Shown here: piece after piece, positions 35,338-44,149 of the stretch
Position numbering within the stretch: position 1 is the first letter of the stretch
How the letters are laid out: each line of letters begins with the position of its first letter
Assembly (NCBI RefSeq): GCF_023330665.1
Contig: NZ_CP097127.1
Span: forward strand, 2,294,001-2,358,000
DNA length: 64,000 bases
Direction of reading: 5' to 3'
Origin: Conexibacter sp. S30A1
GTDB lineage: Bacteria > Actinomycetota > Thermoleophilia > Solirubrobacterales > Solirubrobacteraceae
Position numbers and translations under genes: made by a program
Notes under the pieces: generated by a model
Database searches by the model: none
What the model saw: only the letters and a program-made list of their open reading frames with translations
What the model was told of the DNA's origin: nothing

Positions 35338-35706
35338 GTGGCCGACCACGACACCCAAGACGACCAGCCTGAAGCCGGCGAAGGCACGGGCGAACAAGCT
35401 GGCACGAGCTGGAGTGAGACCCGGGACCAGAACCCAGTCAACGAGCGCGACGCCGCCGCCTACCAACGGCTCATGGAAGCCGAAGCACGCCTATACGAGT
35501 GGTGGCAGCAACGACAACCCGCCACAACCCACATCACAGAACTCCTCGCCAGCCCCAGCGAAGACACCAACCACCTCTGGCTCGCCGCGCTCGGCAAAAA
35601 GGTCGCCGCAATGGGCGGACATCTCAAGCTCACCGCCGTGTTCGGCAACGAGACCGTCACACTCCTACGCGAGCCGGGGCCCGGAAACCCTGGACCCGCT
35701 TCCTGA
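35338..35706 (+). CDS. Small hypothetical protein of the mobilization module
   Basis: A 122-residue protein from GTG 35338 behind a gagag stretch. The acidic N-terminus (VADHDTQDDQPEAGEG) is followed by a helical segment RLMEAEARLYEWWQQRQ. The tail LGKKVAAMGGHLKLTAVFGN resembles the C-terminal strand of XRE/HigA antitoxin-like proteins (ALGGxLxLVAxF). A longer frame starting in the relaxase at 35053 is less credible. Function is not known; it could be an auxiliary transfer or regulatory protein. Confidence 0.6.
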   Translation: MADHDTQDDQPEAGEGTGEQAGTSWSETRDQNPVNERDAAAYQRLMEAEARLYEWWQQRQPATTHITELLASPSEDTNHLWLAALGKKVAAMGGHLKLTAVFGNETVTLLREPGPGNPGPAS

Positions 35707-35779
35707 CCCCGGACCCCGAGCGGCTGGTACGCCCCCGATTCACAGGTGGTGGCCGCCTGGGCCAGGCCTCGCGAGCCTC

Positions 35780-36068
35780 GCCGAACTCCCTGTCCGGACA
35801 CCCCGGTCACCGGCACGCCCGGACCGGATCGCGGCCGCAAGAGCCACGGCAACAAGCCGCGTGTCAACGGCATCAGGCACGCAGTGGGGGGCTCCATCAT
35901 CGTCTGGATGTCGGCGTAGCCCACCCGCTCCTGAGCACGGCGAACGTCGGGTTTCGCGATCATCCGGGTTCCGAAGGTGTGCCTCAGGTCGTGGAGACGA
36001 GGGTTTGCAGGTTGGCGCGCCTGAGCGTAGCCCTGTAGCGAACTCGAAGCGCTGAGTCCGACAGGTGC
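35780..36068 (-). pseudogene. Decayed tyrosine integrase C-terminal fragment
   Basis: The minus strand encodes HDLRHTFGTRMIAKPDVRRA then QERVGYADIQT, a near copy of the C-terminal catalytic end of the intact integrase at 50344-51516 (HDLRHTFGTRMIAKADVRRV). The segment around the active-site Tyr is disrupted and shifts to another frame (APHCVPDAVDTRLVAVALAA). DNA similarity to the intact gene runs from about 35835 to 36066; the N-terminal two thirds is gone. It marks an old integrase end beside the mobilization genes. Confidence 0.8.
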
Positions 36069-36228
36069 TCCCTCCTTCGGGGTCAGCGGTCGGTACGTGA
36101 GCACCGCCGACTTCGACCCGATGCCGTGTTATCTCTCTTTTCACGGCCCGAGGCGGCTCTCGACCGGCGGCACGAACACGGAGACGGTAAACCTCTCACA
36201 AGCACCGTTGCGGGCTCGAAGGCCGAGA

Positions 36229-36972
36229 TCACCTGAAGTCGAACCCCACAGATAGGCCTGCGTCCACGACAGCCATAGCCCCGGTCATCGCCGAGGCTTG
36301 GTCGGACAGCAGGAACGCAATCAAGTTGGACACATCTGTTGGATCCAGCAACCTGCCCATGGGTTGGCGCGCCACACGCGCCGCCAACCAGCTGTCGGGA
36401 TCCTCCGCGCTGTGGAGATGGTGGCGAAAGAACGGAGTGTCGGTGACGCCTGGGCAGACGCAGTTAGCTCGGATACCGTCGCGCGCGTAGTCGAGGGCCA
36501 CGGCGCGCGTCAGCTGCAGCAATGCGCCCTTGGATGCACAGTACGCGGCGAAAGCCTGCTCGGCCATGAACGCGTCGACGCTCGCGACCGTCACGATCGC
36601 TCCGAAGCCCATCTCGCGCATGCCCGGCAGGCATGCGCGGATGCCGTGGTAGGCGCCCACCACGTTGGTCTCGAACACGTCGTTCCACTGTTGCGGTGTG
36701 GTGTCGAGGATGGTGCCGACTACATGACGGGCGGCGCTGAGCACCAACCCTGAAGGCGTACCGCCGAATTTGCTTCGCGTGGTTTGTACCGCTTGTGACC
36801 AGGTTTCCGGCGAGCCGACGTCACCCTTGATCCATGCAACGCGGTCCGCATCTGCATCCAGCGGGCTGTCGGCCACGTCGATCCCCAGCACCGCGTGTCC
36901 GTCGGTTCGAAGTCTGTCAACCGTTGCTGCTCCTATGCCCGATGCGGCTCCGGTTACGACGGTGATGTTCAT
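36229..36972 (-). CDS. SDR family oxidoreductase
   Basis: A 247-residue short-chain dehydrogenase. The cofactor motif is VTGAASGIGAATVDRLR. The catalytic Ser/Tyr/Lys set is in TVASVDAF and YCASKGALLQLTRA. The cofactor-loop PGVTDTPFF follows. ATG 36972 has ggaggga just upstream; the ATG five codons earlier (36987) overlaps that site. It is divergent from the MaoC gene (83 bases between starts), which suggests shared control. The substrate is unknown; a sugar or hydroxyacyl substrate is plausible from the neighbours. Confidence 0.9.
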   Translation of the reverse strand: MNITVVTGAASGIGAATVDRLRTDGHAVLGIDVADSPLDADADRVAWIKGDVGSPETWSQAVQTTRSKFGGTPSGLVLSAARHVVGTILDTTPQQWNDVFETNVVGAYHGIRACLPGMREMGFGAIVTVASVDAFMAEQAFAAYCASKGALLQLTRAVALDYARDGIRANCVCPGVTDTPFFRHHLHSAEDPDSWLAARVARQPMGRLLDPTDVSNLIAFLLSDQASAMTGAMAVVDAGLSVGFDFR

Positions 36973-37055
36973 TTGTTCTCCCTCCATTGCCGAGAAGCAG
37001 TATGCTCACATCCGACCCATCGGGCAAGTATCCGGGATTTCAGATAAGGAGAGCG

Positions 37056-37505
37056 ATGCCTGGCTGGACATGCTGTGAACGGTATTTTGAGGATTACTCC
37101 GTCGGTGAGCGGTTTGCAGGCCCGCGCAAGACTGTTGATCAGGCGGATGTCTCCGCTTTTGCCGGGCTAACGTGGGATTTTCACCCGGCTCACACCGACG
37201 AGTCGTTCGCCACCGAGCGTTATGGCGGTCGTATCGCTCATGGGATGCTGACGTTCTCGATTGTGACCGGCCTGACGGTCGAATACAACCTATTGGCGAT
37301 CTCCTATGGGTATGAGAAGGTTCGCTTCCCGCACCCCGTGCGCCCTGGCGACACGATCGCAGCCGCTGCGGAGGTCAAGGCGAAGCGTGAACACCGCCGT
37401 CCTGACATCGGTCTGGTCGTCAAGCACTACACGGGGACCAACCAAGATGACGCAATCGTGTTCGTCTGCGAACACATCCTCGCCGTTCAGCGCCGTGGCT
37501 CATGA
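37056..37505 (+). CDS. MaoC-like dehydratase
   Basis: A 149-residue hot-dog fold (R)-enoyl-CoA hydratase-like protein. The catalytic Asp/His pair is in WDFHPAHTDESFA and the supporting motif is GRIAHGMLTFSI. ATG 37056 has aaggag 5 bases ahead; an upstream frame to 36987 lacks that support. Its stop overlaps the CoA-transferase start (ATGA at 37502-37505). Together they suggest metabolism of a CoA thioester in this cluster. Confidence 0.88.
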   Translation: MPGWTCCERYFEDYSVGERFAGPRKTVDQADVSAFAGLTWDFHPAHTDESFATERYGGRIAHGMLTFSIVTGLTVEYNLLAISYGYEKVRFPHPVRPGDTIAAAAEVKAKREHRRPDIGLVVKHYTGTNQDDAIVFVCEHILAVQRRGS

Positions 37506-38665
37506 GCGGGTTCCTCGACCAATACAGGGGTGAGGGCCCCCTGCGAGACGTTACGATCGTCGACTTCTCGCAGATGATGATGGGCCCACTCGCCACTCAA
37601 CTGATGGCCGATCTAGGTGCTCTAGTGATCAAGGTGGAACGTCCAACCATCGGCGAATGGGAGCGTTCCTACCTGCCCCGCGGCACGCGCCATGCCGGGG
37701 AATCGCCCTATTTCCTGGCGATGAATCGCAACAAGCTGTCGTTTGCTGCCGACCTGAAGCGACCCCAGGACCTGGCGCATGTGCGCGACCTCTTAGCACG
37801 GAGCGACGCTCTGGTGCATAACTATCGGCCTGGCGTGATGGCACGACTCGGACTCGGATATCAGGACGTGCGCCAGCTAAACGCAGCAATCGTGTACGCC
37901 GAAGGCTCTGGATTTGGTTCGGTGGGTCCGCTGGTCGAGCGTCCCGGGCAGGACCTTCTAGTTCAGGCTATGAGTGGCCTTGCAGCCAACAACGGGCCGG
38001 AGGGATCGGCGCCTGTGCCAACGGCTACGCCCGTCTGTGATGCGTCCGCTGGCTTTCTGCTCGCATTCAACGTATGCGCCGCTTTGCTCGACGCTCGCAT
38101 GACCGGAGTGGGCCGCAGGGTCGAGGTCAGCCTGCTCTCTGCTGCTTTGACTATGCAGTGCCAGGAGGCCTTCGTGGCGATGAACACCTCGCTCCGCTTT
38201 GGGCGCAGTGGCACTGGCGTCGCGGCCCCCTGGAGTGAGGCACCATACGGGCTCTACCAAGCTGCAGATGGGTGGGTGGCCATTGCGATGACGCCACGAC
38301 AGAAGTTGGTGGACGCTCTCGGCGCTCCGGGCGACTGGCTCAGACTGACCGACGAGGAGTACTTCGCAGCGCGCGACGTGGTCAATGCATGGGTGGCAGA
38401 GCGTGTGCGCAACGAGCCGACGACTGGGTTGCTGGAGATGCTCGCAGGCGCCGACATCTGGGCAGCTCCGGTACTCACACTTGAGGAGATCCTCGAGCAT
38501 GAACAGGTGTCAGCGGCCGGGCTCGTCCAGACCATCCCCATGCCCGATGGTTCGACTGCCCGCGCCGTCGGCTTCGCCGGATCTGGGACCGGCATGGGCA
38601 GCCTGGCGAGACTTCCGCCACCAAGAGTCGGGCAACACACCGAGGAGGTCCTGGAGGCGCTATGA
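37502..38665 (+). CDS. Family III CoA-transferase (CaiB/BaiF)
   Basis: A 387-residue CoA-transferase. The N-terminal motif is DFSQMMMGPLATQLMADLGA then VIKVERP. NRNKLSFAADLKRPQD and VHNYRPGVMARLGLGYQDV follow, as in formyl-CoA:oxalate and carnitine CoA-transferases. The catalytic Asp is probably in the PVCDASAGFLLAFNV segment near residue 180. It would activate an acid with CoA, and MaoC could then hydrate it. The stop overlaps the next gene's start (ATGA). Confidence 0.9.
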   Translation: MSGFLDQYRGEGPLRDVTIVDFSQMMMGPLATQLMADLGALVIKVERPTIGEWERSYLPRGTRHAGESPYFLAMNRNKLSFAADLKRPQDLAHVRDLLARSDALVHNYRPGVMARLGLGYQDVRQLNAAIVYAEGSGFGSVGPLVERPGQDLLVQAMSGLAANNGPEGSAPVPTATPVCDASAGFLLAFNVCAALLDARMTGVGRRVEVSLLSAALTMQCQEAFVAMNTSLRFGRSGTGVAAPWSEAPYGLYQAADGWVAIAMTPRQKLVDALGAPGDWLRLTDEEYFAARDVVNAWVAERVRNEPTTGLLEMLAGADIWAAPVLTLEEILEHEQVSAAGLVQTIPMPDGSTARAVGFAGSGTGMGSLARLPPPRVGQHTEEVLEAL

Positions 38666-39684
38666 CTGAGGCTGCGCCCGCCGCGAGCCTCGAGACCCTG
38701 TATCGCGCGCTGGCTCAGCGGACGCTGCGCTGGCGGTTCGGCCAGTGGTATTGGGGGGACGCGATTGCGGTAGACGGGTTGATTACAGCCGAGCGCCATG
38801 GCCTGGTCGACTTGAGCGACACACTAGCCGACATCGAACGCTGGGCGCGCTCAGCACCCGTGTCGTTCGATGATGCGCTGGCGCCTTTCCGGGCGCTGTC
38901 CCAGCTCGCTCGGACTGAGCGTATTGAACCGGTGGCGATCGAGCGCGCGGCTTTGGCACTGGAGCGCCTTCCGCGCACCCCCGAGGGGATTCCGTTGCTG
39001 CGTCCGCATGTGCCGGAGTGGCGACACCTGGTGTGGGTAGACTCGCTCTACCACCTTCCAGTTGGCTTAGCCATGCTGCCGCCGCGCCCGGCACGCGAAC
39101 GAGAGAACGACGCGCTCGCAGTCGCGCTGGAGACGATCCATGTACTCGATCTGCCTCTAGGGATCGCGCACTGTTACGAGTCCGGCCGCATGCTCTCCAA
39201 CCGGATTGCGTGGACCCGAGGAATCGGCTGGGCCCTGCTGGGTGCACTGGATCTGATCGCGGAGCTGGGCTCCGCGCGAACCGCCCCGCTTCTGGATGTG
39301 ACCAAACGCTGGATACGTCAGCTTGCCGAGCACCAGCGTGAAGACGGGCATTGGCGGACCGTGCTTGGTGACGCCTCTGCGGAGCCGGAGTCTTCAACTG
39401 CTGCCTTTTTTGTCGCTGCTGCGCTTCACGAATGTACGCCAGCCGAAACGGTCGACAGCGCGACGCTGCAGCGCGCGATCGACGCCGTAGTCGGCTCGAT
39501 CGATCGTCACGGCGTGTTCGTCGGCGTGAGCGCCGACACGCACGCAGCGTGGTGTATCGACAACTATCGCAATCCGCCGCTGCGTCCATCCCCGTGGGGG
39601 CAAGGGGCCGCACTCAGGGCGCTGGACGCGGTCGTGCGACGTCGTGGCTGGGACGGGCTTGACGAACCAGCCCATCTCAAGTAA
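38662..39684 (+). CDS. GH88/GH105-like unsaturated-uronyl hydrolase
   Basis: A 340-residue alpha-helical toroid protein. Segments match the YteR/GH88-105 pattern: GQWYWGDAIAVDGLITA, LVWVDSLYHLPVGLA, TRGIGWALLGALDLIAELG and DGHWRTVLGDASAEPESSTA. These resemble the WVDGLYM, RGNGW and LETSGTA blocks of rhamnogalacturonyl hydrolases. It would cleave an unsaturated or otherwise modified disaccharide, intracellularly since no signal peptide is seen. It is coupled to the CoA-transferase and followed by IclR and sugar transporter genes. Conservation is moderate, so substrate class is inference. Confidence 0.72.
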   Translation: MTEAAPAASLETLYRALAQRTLRWRFGQWYWGDAIAVDGLITAERHGLVDLSDTLADIERWARSAPVSFDDALAPFRALSQLARTERIEPVAIERAALALERLPRTPEGIPLLRPHVPEWRHLVWVDSLYHLPVGLAMLPPRPARERENDALAVALETIHVLDLPLGIAHCYESGRMLSNRIAWTRGIGWALLGALDLIAELGSARTAPLLDVTKRWIRQLAEHQREDGHWRTVLGDASAEPESSTAAFFVAAALHECTPAETVDSATLQRAIDAVVGSIDRHGVFVGVSADTHAAWCIDNYRNPPLRPSPWGQGAALRALDAVVRRRGWDGLDEPAHLK

Positions 39685-39696
39685 GTTTGGCTATCT

Positions 39697-39710
39697 CAGA
39701 CAGCCGTCTG
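39697..39710. promoter_or_regulatory. Inverted repeat CAGAC-N4-GTCTG, candidate IclR operator
   Basis: CAGACAGCCGTCTG lies 13 bases upstream of the IclR start. A near-identical copy (CAGATGGCTGTCTG, the reverse complement with one change) occurs at 47146-47159. Two such sites in one cluster suggest recognition by one regulator, most simply the IclR protein. Confidence 0.55.
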
Positions 39711-39723
39711 GTCAATCAGAAAT

Positions 39724-40536
39724 ATGAGAATAGTTCCCGCTCTTGACCGTGGCCTCCAGATTTTGGAGGAGGTAGCAAACTCAGGCGAAGGCCTCACCGT
39801 GTCGACCTTGGCCCAGAGGCTCACGATTCCGCGAAGCGCAGCTTATGAGCTAGTTCACACGCTAGCGGAACGGGACATGCTTGAGCAGCGTCCCGGTGGC
39901 CATCTGGCCCTTGGGATTCGTGTGTTCGCGTTGGGAAGCGCGTTCCTGAGTTCTGTGGATCTGGTGCACGAGGCGCAGGATGTCGCTTACGAGATAATGA
40001 TCGAGACCAATGAAACCGTCCAAGTTGGGCGGCTAGACGGTGCCGACGTGCTCTATCTGGCCAAGGTTGAGTCACGCCAGATGATAAGGCTAGTGTCAGC
40101 TGTCGGACGGCGAGTACCGGCACATTGCACCGCTTTGGGAAAGATGATGCTCTCGCTGCTCGAACGAGACGTGCGAGCCGAGCTGATTGGCGAGCATCCC
40201 ATCGCCCTGACGAACCGCTCCATCACAGACCTGCTCGCCCTGGAAGCCGAGCTCACCGCCACCGCAGAGCGTGGTTGGGCCATGGAGATTGCTGAGTCCA
40301 ACCCGCAGGTTGGCTGCGTGGCCGCACCGATCTGGGATAGCGGCAACTCTAATGTCGCGGCGATGAGCATCTCGGTGCCGCTCGCCAGGTTCGGGGAGGA
40401 CGACCAGGAGCGCTTACGTCAGGTTGTGATTACTGGCGCCAACCGCCTATCGAGCCGGCTAGGCCACGTCGCCAAGCACGACGAACAGACAGATTCGGCA
40501 GGACGACGCGATGACAGGCCCCGTGTCTCCGTCTGA
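39724..40536 (+). CDS. IclR-family transcriptional regulator
   Basis: A 270-residue regulator. The N-terminal winged helix is VPALDRGLQILEEVANSGEG then LTVSTLAQRLTIPRSAAYEL. The C-terminal effector domain shows RLVSAVGRRVPAHCTALGKM. The coding end overlaps the ABC ATPase start by 26 bases, so regulator and transporter are co-transcribed. It likely senses the sugar or its product. The inverted repeat at 39697-39710 is a plausible operator. Confidence 0.93.
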   Translation: MRIVPALDRGLQILEEVANSGEGLTVSTLAQRLTIPRSAAYELVHTLAERDMLEQRPGGHLALGIRVFALGSAFLSSVDLVHEAQDVAYEIMIETNETVQVGRLDGADVLYLAKVESRQMIRLVSAVGRRVPAHCTALGKMMLSLLERDVRAELIGEHPIALTNRSITDLLALEAELTATAERGWAMEIAESNPQVGCVAAPIWDSGNSNVAAMSISVPLARFGEDDQERLRQVVITGANRLSSRLGHVAKHDEQTDSAGRRDDRPRVSV

Positions 40537-42061
40537 CACCGCGCTAGAGCCGCTCGTCTCCGGCAACGCGCTGTGCAAGTCGTTTTCGGGAACGGAAGTT
40601 TTACACTCAGTAACTGTCGCATTCTGCGCCCGGCAGGTCCATGCAATCTGTGGTGAGAACGGGGCCGGCAAGTCAACGCTTCTCAAAATCATCTCCGGAG
40701 TGCACCGCCCCGACTCCGGCTCGATCGTCACCCAGGGACGAAAGCACGCAGGCCTGACCGTCCACGAGGCGCGCAAGCACGGAATCGTTGCGGTGCTGCA
40801 GGACCCGACCTTGATCCCGACGCTGAGCATCGCTGAGAATTTCTTCCTCGGCTCGCTCCCCGGCCGCGCGATCGTCAGGAGAAGGGAGATGACGCGCAGT
40901 GCCCAGGAGGCCCTGGACCGGTATGGTCTCCCACTCGACGCTAGCGAGCTGGTTGCACAGCTCACGCTCGGCAAACGCCGTCTGCTCGAGATTGTGCGAG
41001 CGAGCGAGCAACACCCGCGTCTAGTGATCCTTGACGAGCCAACGGCGTCGCTAAGCGACTCGGAGGTCCGGATGCTGGCGGGCGTCATAGGCAAACTCAA
41101 ACAGGAGTCGGCTGCCATCGCATATGTCAGTCATCGCCTGAGAGAAGTCCTCGAGTTCAGCGACGTGATCACCGTCCTGCGGGACGGGACGCGGGTCGCG
41201 ACGGAACCGGCAGCCACGCTCGATGAGAACGGTCTCGCGTCGTTGATGATCGGCTCGGCAGTGTCGCGCGTGACTCACCGGCAAGAGTCGACTCGACGGC
41301 GCAACGACCCACGCGCGCGTGGCCTGACGGGCCGCGCCATACACCTCGGTGCCTCGACGGCACCGTTTGATTTGGACCTCCCCGTCGGAGAAGTCATTGG
41401 GTTCTATGGGCTCGTCGGGAGTGGTCGCAGCTCGCTCGCTCGCAGCCTCGTGGGCCTGGGTCCATTACCAGGAGGCGAGATTACGCTCAATGGCTCCGCG
41501 TACCGTCCCACAAGCCCGAGCCACGCCGCCCGGCTCGGCGTAATGTATTGCCCGGAGGACCGCAAGGGAGGTGGCCTCTTCTTTCGATCCTCCATAAATG
41601 AGAACGTCAGCCTCATCACGCTGCGGTCGTACACCAACCGCGCTGACATCATCTCGGTCCGACGCGAGCGCCAAGCGGTCATCGAGGTATGCCGCTCGGT
41701 GAAACTTAGGCCTCTGAATATCGACGCCAAGCCCTCGCAACTTAGTGGCGGGAATCAGCAGAAGGTACTGCTGGCTAGATACTTCGCGGCCACGCCCGAC
41801 GTGCTGATCCTCGATGAGCCCACTGTCGGCGTAGACATAGGAGCACGGCGCGACATCCATGAAATGATTGCCGCAAAAGGTGCCACCGGCGGGGCGGTCG
41901 TTCTCATCTCCTCTGACCCCGAAGAAGTGCTGGATCTCTGCCAGCATGTGTATGTCTTTCGTGACGCTACAGTTGTCGCTGAGTTCGCGGGCTCTCGTCT
42001 CACGCGCGATGCACTGACGGCAGCCGCACTGGTATCCCCGGAAGGGCCCCCAGTGCCATGA
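40511..42061 (+). CDS. Sugar ABC transporter ATPase (RbsA/MglA type)
   Basis: A 516-residue duplicated ATPase. Domain 1 has Walker A GENGAGKSTLLKIISG and Walker B LVILDEPTASLSDSE, with a divergent signature QLTLGKRRLLEIVRA. Domain 2 has a weak Walker A-like GLVGSGRSSLARSLVG and a canonical signature LSGGNQQKVLLARYF with Walker B VLILDEPTVGVDIGARR. This two-domain form with a weak second P-loop is standard for ribose/galactose importers. The stop overlaps the first permease start (ATGA). Confidence 0.93.
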   Translation: MTGPVSPSDTALEPLVSGNALCKSFSGTEVLHSVTVAFCARQVHAICGENGAGKSTLLKIISGVHRPDSGSIVTQGRKHAGLTVHEARKHGIVAVLQDPTLIPTLSIAENFFLGSLPGRAIVRRREMTRSAQEALDRYGLPLDASELVAQLTLGKRRLLEIVRASEQHPRLVILDEPTASLSDSEVRMLAGVIGKLKQESAAIAYVSHRLREVLEFSDVITVLRDGTRVATEPAATLDENGLASLMIGSAVSRVTHRQESTRRRNDPRARGLTGRAIHLGASTAPFDLDLPVGEVIGFYGLVGSGRSSLARSLVGLGPLPGGEITLNGSAYRPTSPSHAARLGVMYCPEDRKGGGLFFRSSINENVSLITLRSYTNRADIISVRRERQAVIEVCRSVKLRPLNIDAKPSQLSGGNQQKVLLARYFAATPDVLILDEPTVGVDIGARRDIHEMIAAKGATGGAVVLISSDPEEVLDLCQHVYVFRDATVVAEFAGSRLTRDALTAAALVSPEGPPVP

Positions 42062-43071
42062 GTCCGGTCCAGCTAGCCTCCAAGCGTAACCGGGAGTCCC
42101 AGCCGACCGAGAACGGTCTGCCACGGTCGGGGCGCAACCCGGCCGGGGCGTTTGCGCTCCGACATCGCGAGAGCGCCCGAGTACTTGCCCTCGTGCTTCT
42201 TATTGCTGTGGGCGCTGCTATCAGACCCGGATATCTGACAGAGCATTCAATGGTGTCGGTACTCCTGCCGGCCGCTCCGCTAGCCGCGCTTGCCACGGCC
42301 GAAGCATTTGTGATGATACGAGGCAAGTTCGTGGATCTCTCAGTCGGCGTGACGGCAAGCGCGGCCGCAGTGCTCGCAGTATCGGTTTCACCGCACGGCA
42401 CGATTCCGGCCGTGCTCGCAGCCCTTGCTGTCGGTGCCACCATCGGACTCGCGAACGGGATCGGCGTCGGAGTATTTCGTGGCAACCCCATTATCGTGAC
42501 GCTGGGCATGAGCTCGGTAGTTGGTGCTATCACGCTTGCTGCTAGCGGTGGCTCCAGCAGTACCCTCAGTCCGGGCATGCTCAACAACTTCGGCACCGCC
42601 TCGCTCGCTGGCATCCCCGAAGTCGTGCTCGCCGTAGCGCTGATTCTAATCGTGACAGCCTGGTGGTTTGCTGTCTCGCGTTGGGGGCGGATGATGCGTC
42701 TAGCCGGCGACAGTGAACTTGGGTTTCGCGTTTCGGGCGGCCGACCGGTAGCGGGAACCATCGTAGCGTTTGTGCTCGCTGGTCTGTTCAGCGCGGTCGC
42801 GGGCATCCTGCTGGCAAGCTACGTGCAGACACTTGACTTCACTATCGCCGCTAACGACACGCTTCCTGCAATCGCAGGAGCCGTGATCGGCGGCGTAAGT
42901 CTGTTTGGCGGTGAGGGCTCACCGTGGCGTGCTGGTTTCGGCGCAGTTCTATTTGGGTTTCTCACAAGCGTGCTGCTGCTTGCCGGGCTCTCGCCCTATC
43001 AGGAGGAGATCGTTGAAGGTGTCCTCGTGGTAACGATCGTGTACTTGACAGAGAAGCTGCTGGGGCGTTGA
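42058..43071 (+). CDS. Sugar ABC transporter permease (RbsC type), first copy
   Basis: A 337-residue membrane protein with about nine hydrophobic segments. The typical features are EAFVMIRGKFVDLSVGVTAS and NPIIVTLGMSSVVGAITLA. The late motif LPAIAGAVIGGVSLFGGEGS marks the RbsC/BPD family. It pairs with the second, distinct permease next to it, forming a heterodimeric channel. The N-terminus carries about 45 hydrophilic residues before the first membrane segment. Confidence 0.92.
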   Translation: MSPVQLASKRNRESQPTENGLPRSGRNPAGAFALRHRESARVLALVLLIAVGAAIRPGYLTEHSMVSVLLPAAPLAALATAEAFVMIRGKFVDLSVGVTASAAAVLAVSVSPHGTIPAVLAALAVGATIGLANGIGVGVFRGNPIIVTLGMSSVVGAITLAASGGSSSTLSPGMLNNFGTASLAGIPEVVLAVALILIVTAWWFAVSRWGRMMRLAGDSELGFRVSGGRPVAGTIVAFVLAGLFSAVAGILLASYVQTLDFTIAANDTLPAIAGAVIGGVSLFGGEGSPWRAGFGAVLFGFLTSVLLLAGLSPYQEEIVEGVLVVTIVYLTEKLLGR

Positions 43072-43075
43072 GGTT

Positions 43076-44149
43076 ATGACAACAGTCAAGCGTGCCCGAG
43101 CGCGGGAGTACACACGTATTGCTGGCCTGGCGCGCACAGGGCGAGCGGCCATCAACGCACGTGGCTATCTGATTCTCGTTACTTTGTACCTGATCGCAGG
43201 CTTGCTGTCCTCGTCAATGTTCCAAGCAGGCACAATCCGCGCCATAGCCGCAAATGGCGTGCCTCTTGTGCTCGTCGCAACCGGGGAAGCTGCGGTGCTG
43301 CTAATCGGAGAACTCGACCTGTCTGTAGGTGCGGTTACCGCGCTCAGCGGCGTGTTTGTCATCGTACTTCTTAATCATGATGTGGCACCCACGGTGGCTA
43401 TCGGCCTCGCGGTCAGTGCTGGTCTCGCGGCCGGCATCGTCAACGGACTATGTGTGGCACTTTTGCGAGTATCGTCGTTCATCGTCACGCTAGGTACAAG
43501 CCTAGTCTTCTACGGCATAGCCTTGGTCGGCGCCAATGGCGTCCAGGTTCCCGTGTCGCGATTCGGGCCGACGACCTGGCTCGGGACGTCCTTCGCACAG
43601 ATCTTTACACCGACTGTCGTGATCGGCTTAGTGGTTGTGACAGTCGTCGCGGTTGCAGTGGGGTCATCGCCATGGGGAAGGCAGTTATACGCGATAGGCG
43701 GTGATCGAGAGAGCGCTGAGCGTTGGGGACTGCCAGTGAAAACCAGAGTGATCTCGGTGTTTGCCCTGGCTGGAGCGATGGCTGCCCTCGGAGGAGTGCT
43801 GTCAGCGCTCGCCCTGGGTACCGGCGATCCGACTGTGGGTAGCCAGACGTTGCTCACGGCCATAGCTGGAGCAGTCATCGGCGGAGTGGGAGCAAAGCCG
43901 GGCGAGGGCCGGATCGGGTCGGCGGCGTGTGGGGCACTGGCTCTGGTCGTGCTTACGTTCCTACTCAACGAAGAGAACGTCGGCGCTTCTGCGCAGCAGG
44001 CAGTAGTCGGTGTCGTGGTGGTGGCAGTCGGCCTTGGGCGACTCGACCCGGCCGTCAGCCGGCACCTCGCGGCCAAGCGTGATGCGCTTATGAAGCGTCA
44101 CGTTCCATCCCACGGGCCGATGCCATCGGCGGAGGATGGGGGCTCATGA
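43076..44149 (+). CDS. Sugar ABC transporter permease (RbsC type), second copy
   Basis: A 357-residue permease related to the preceding one. EAAVLLIGELDLSVGAVTAL and SFIVTLGTSLVFYGIALVGA are the family blocks, and TAIAGAVIGGVGAKPGEGRI is the late motif. Start is ATG 43076, four bases after the first permease stop. Its stop overlaps the aldehyde dehydrogenase start (ATGA). Having two different permeases rather than one is common in this transporter subset. Confidence 0.92.
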   Translation: MTTVKRARAREYTRIAGLARTGRAAINARGYLILVTLYLIAGLLSSSMFQAGTIRAIAANGVPLVLVATGEAAVLLIGELDLSVGAVTALSGVFVIVLLNHDVAPTVAIGLAVSAGLAAGIVNGLCVALLRVSSFIVTLGTSLVFYGIALVGANGVQVPVSRFGPTTWLGTSFAQIFTPTVVIGLVVVTVVAVAVGSSPWGRQLYAIGGDRESAERWGLPVKTRVISVFALAGAMAALGGVLSALALGTGDPTVGSQTLLTAIAGAVIGGVGAKPGEGRIGSAACGALALVVLTFLLNEENVGASAQQAVVGVVVVAVGLGRLDPAVSRHLAAKRDALMKRHVPSHGPMPSAEDGGS

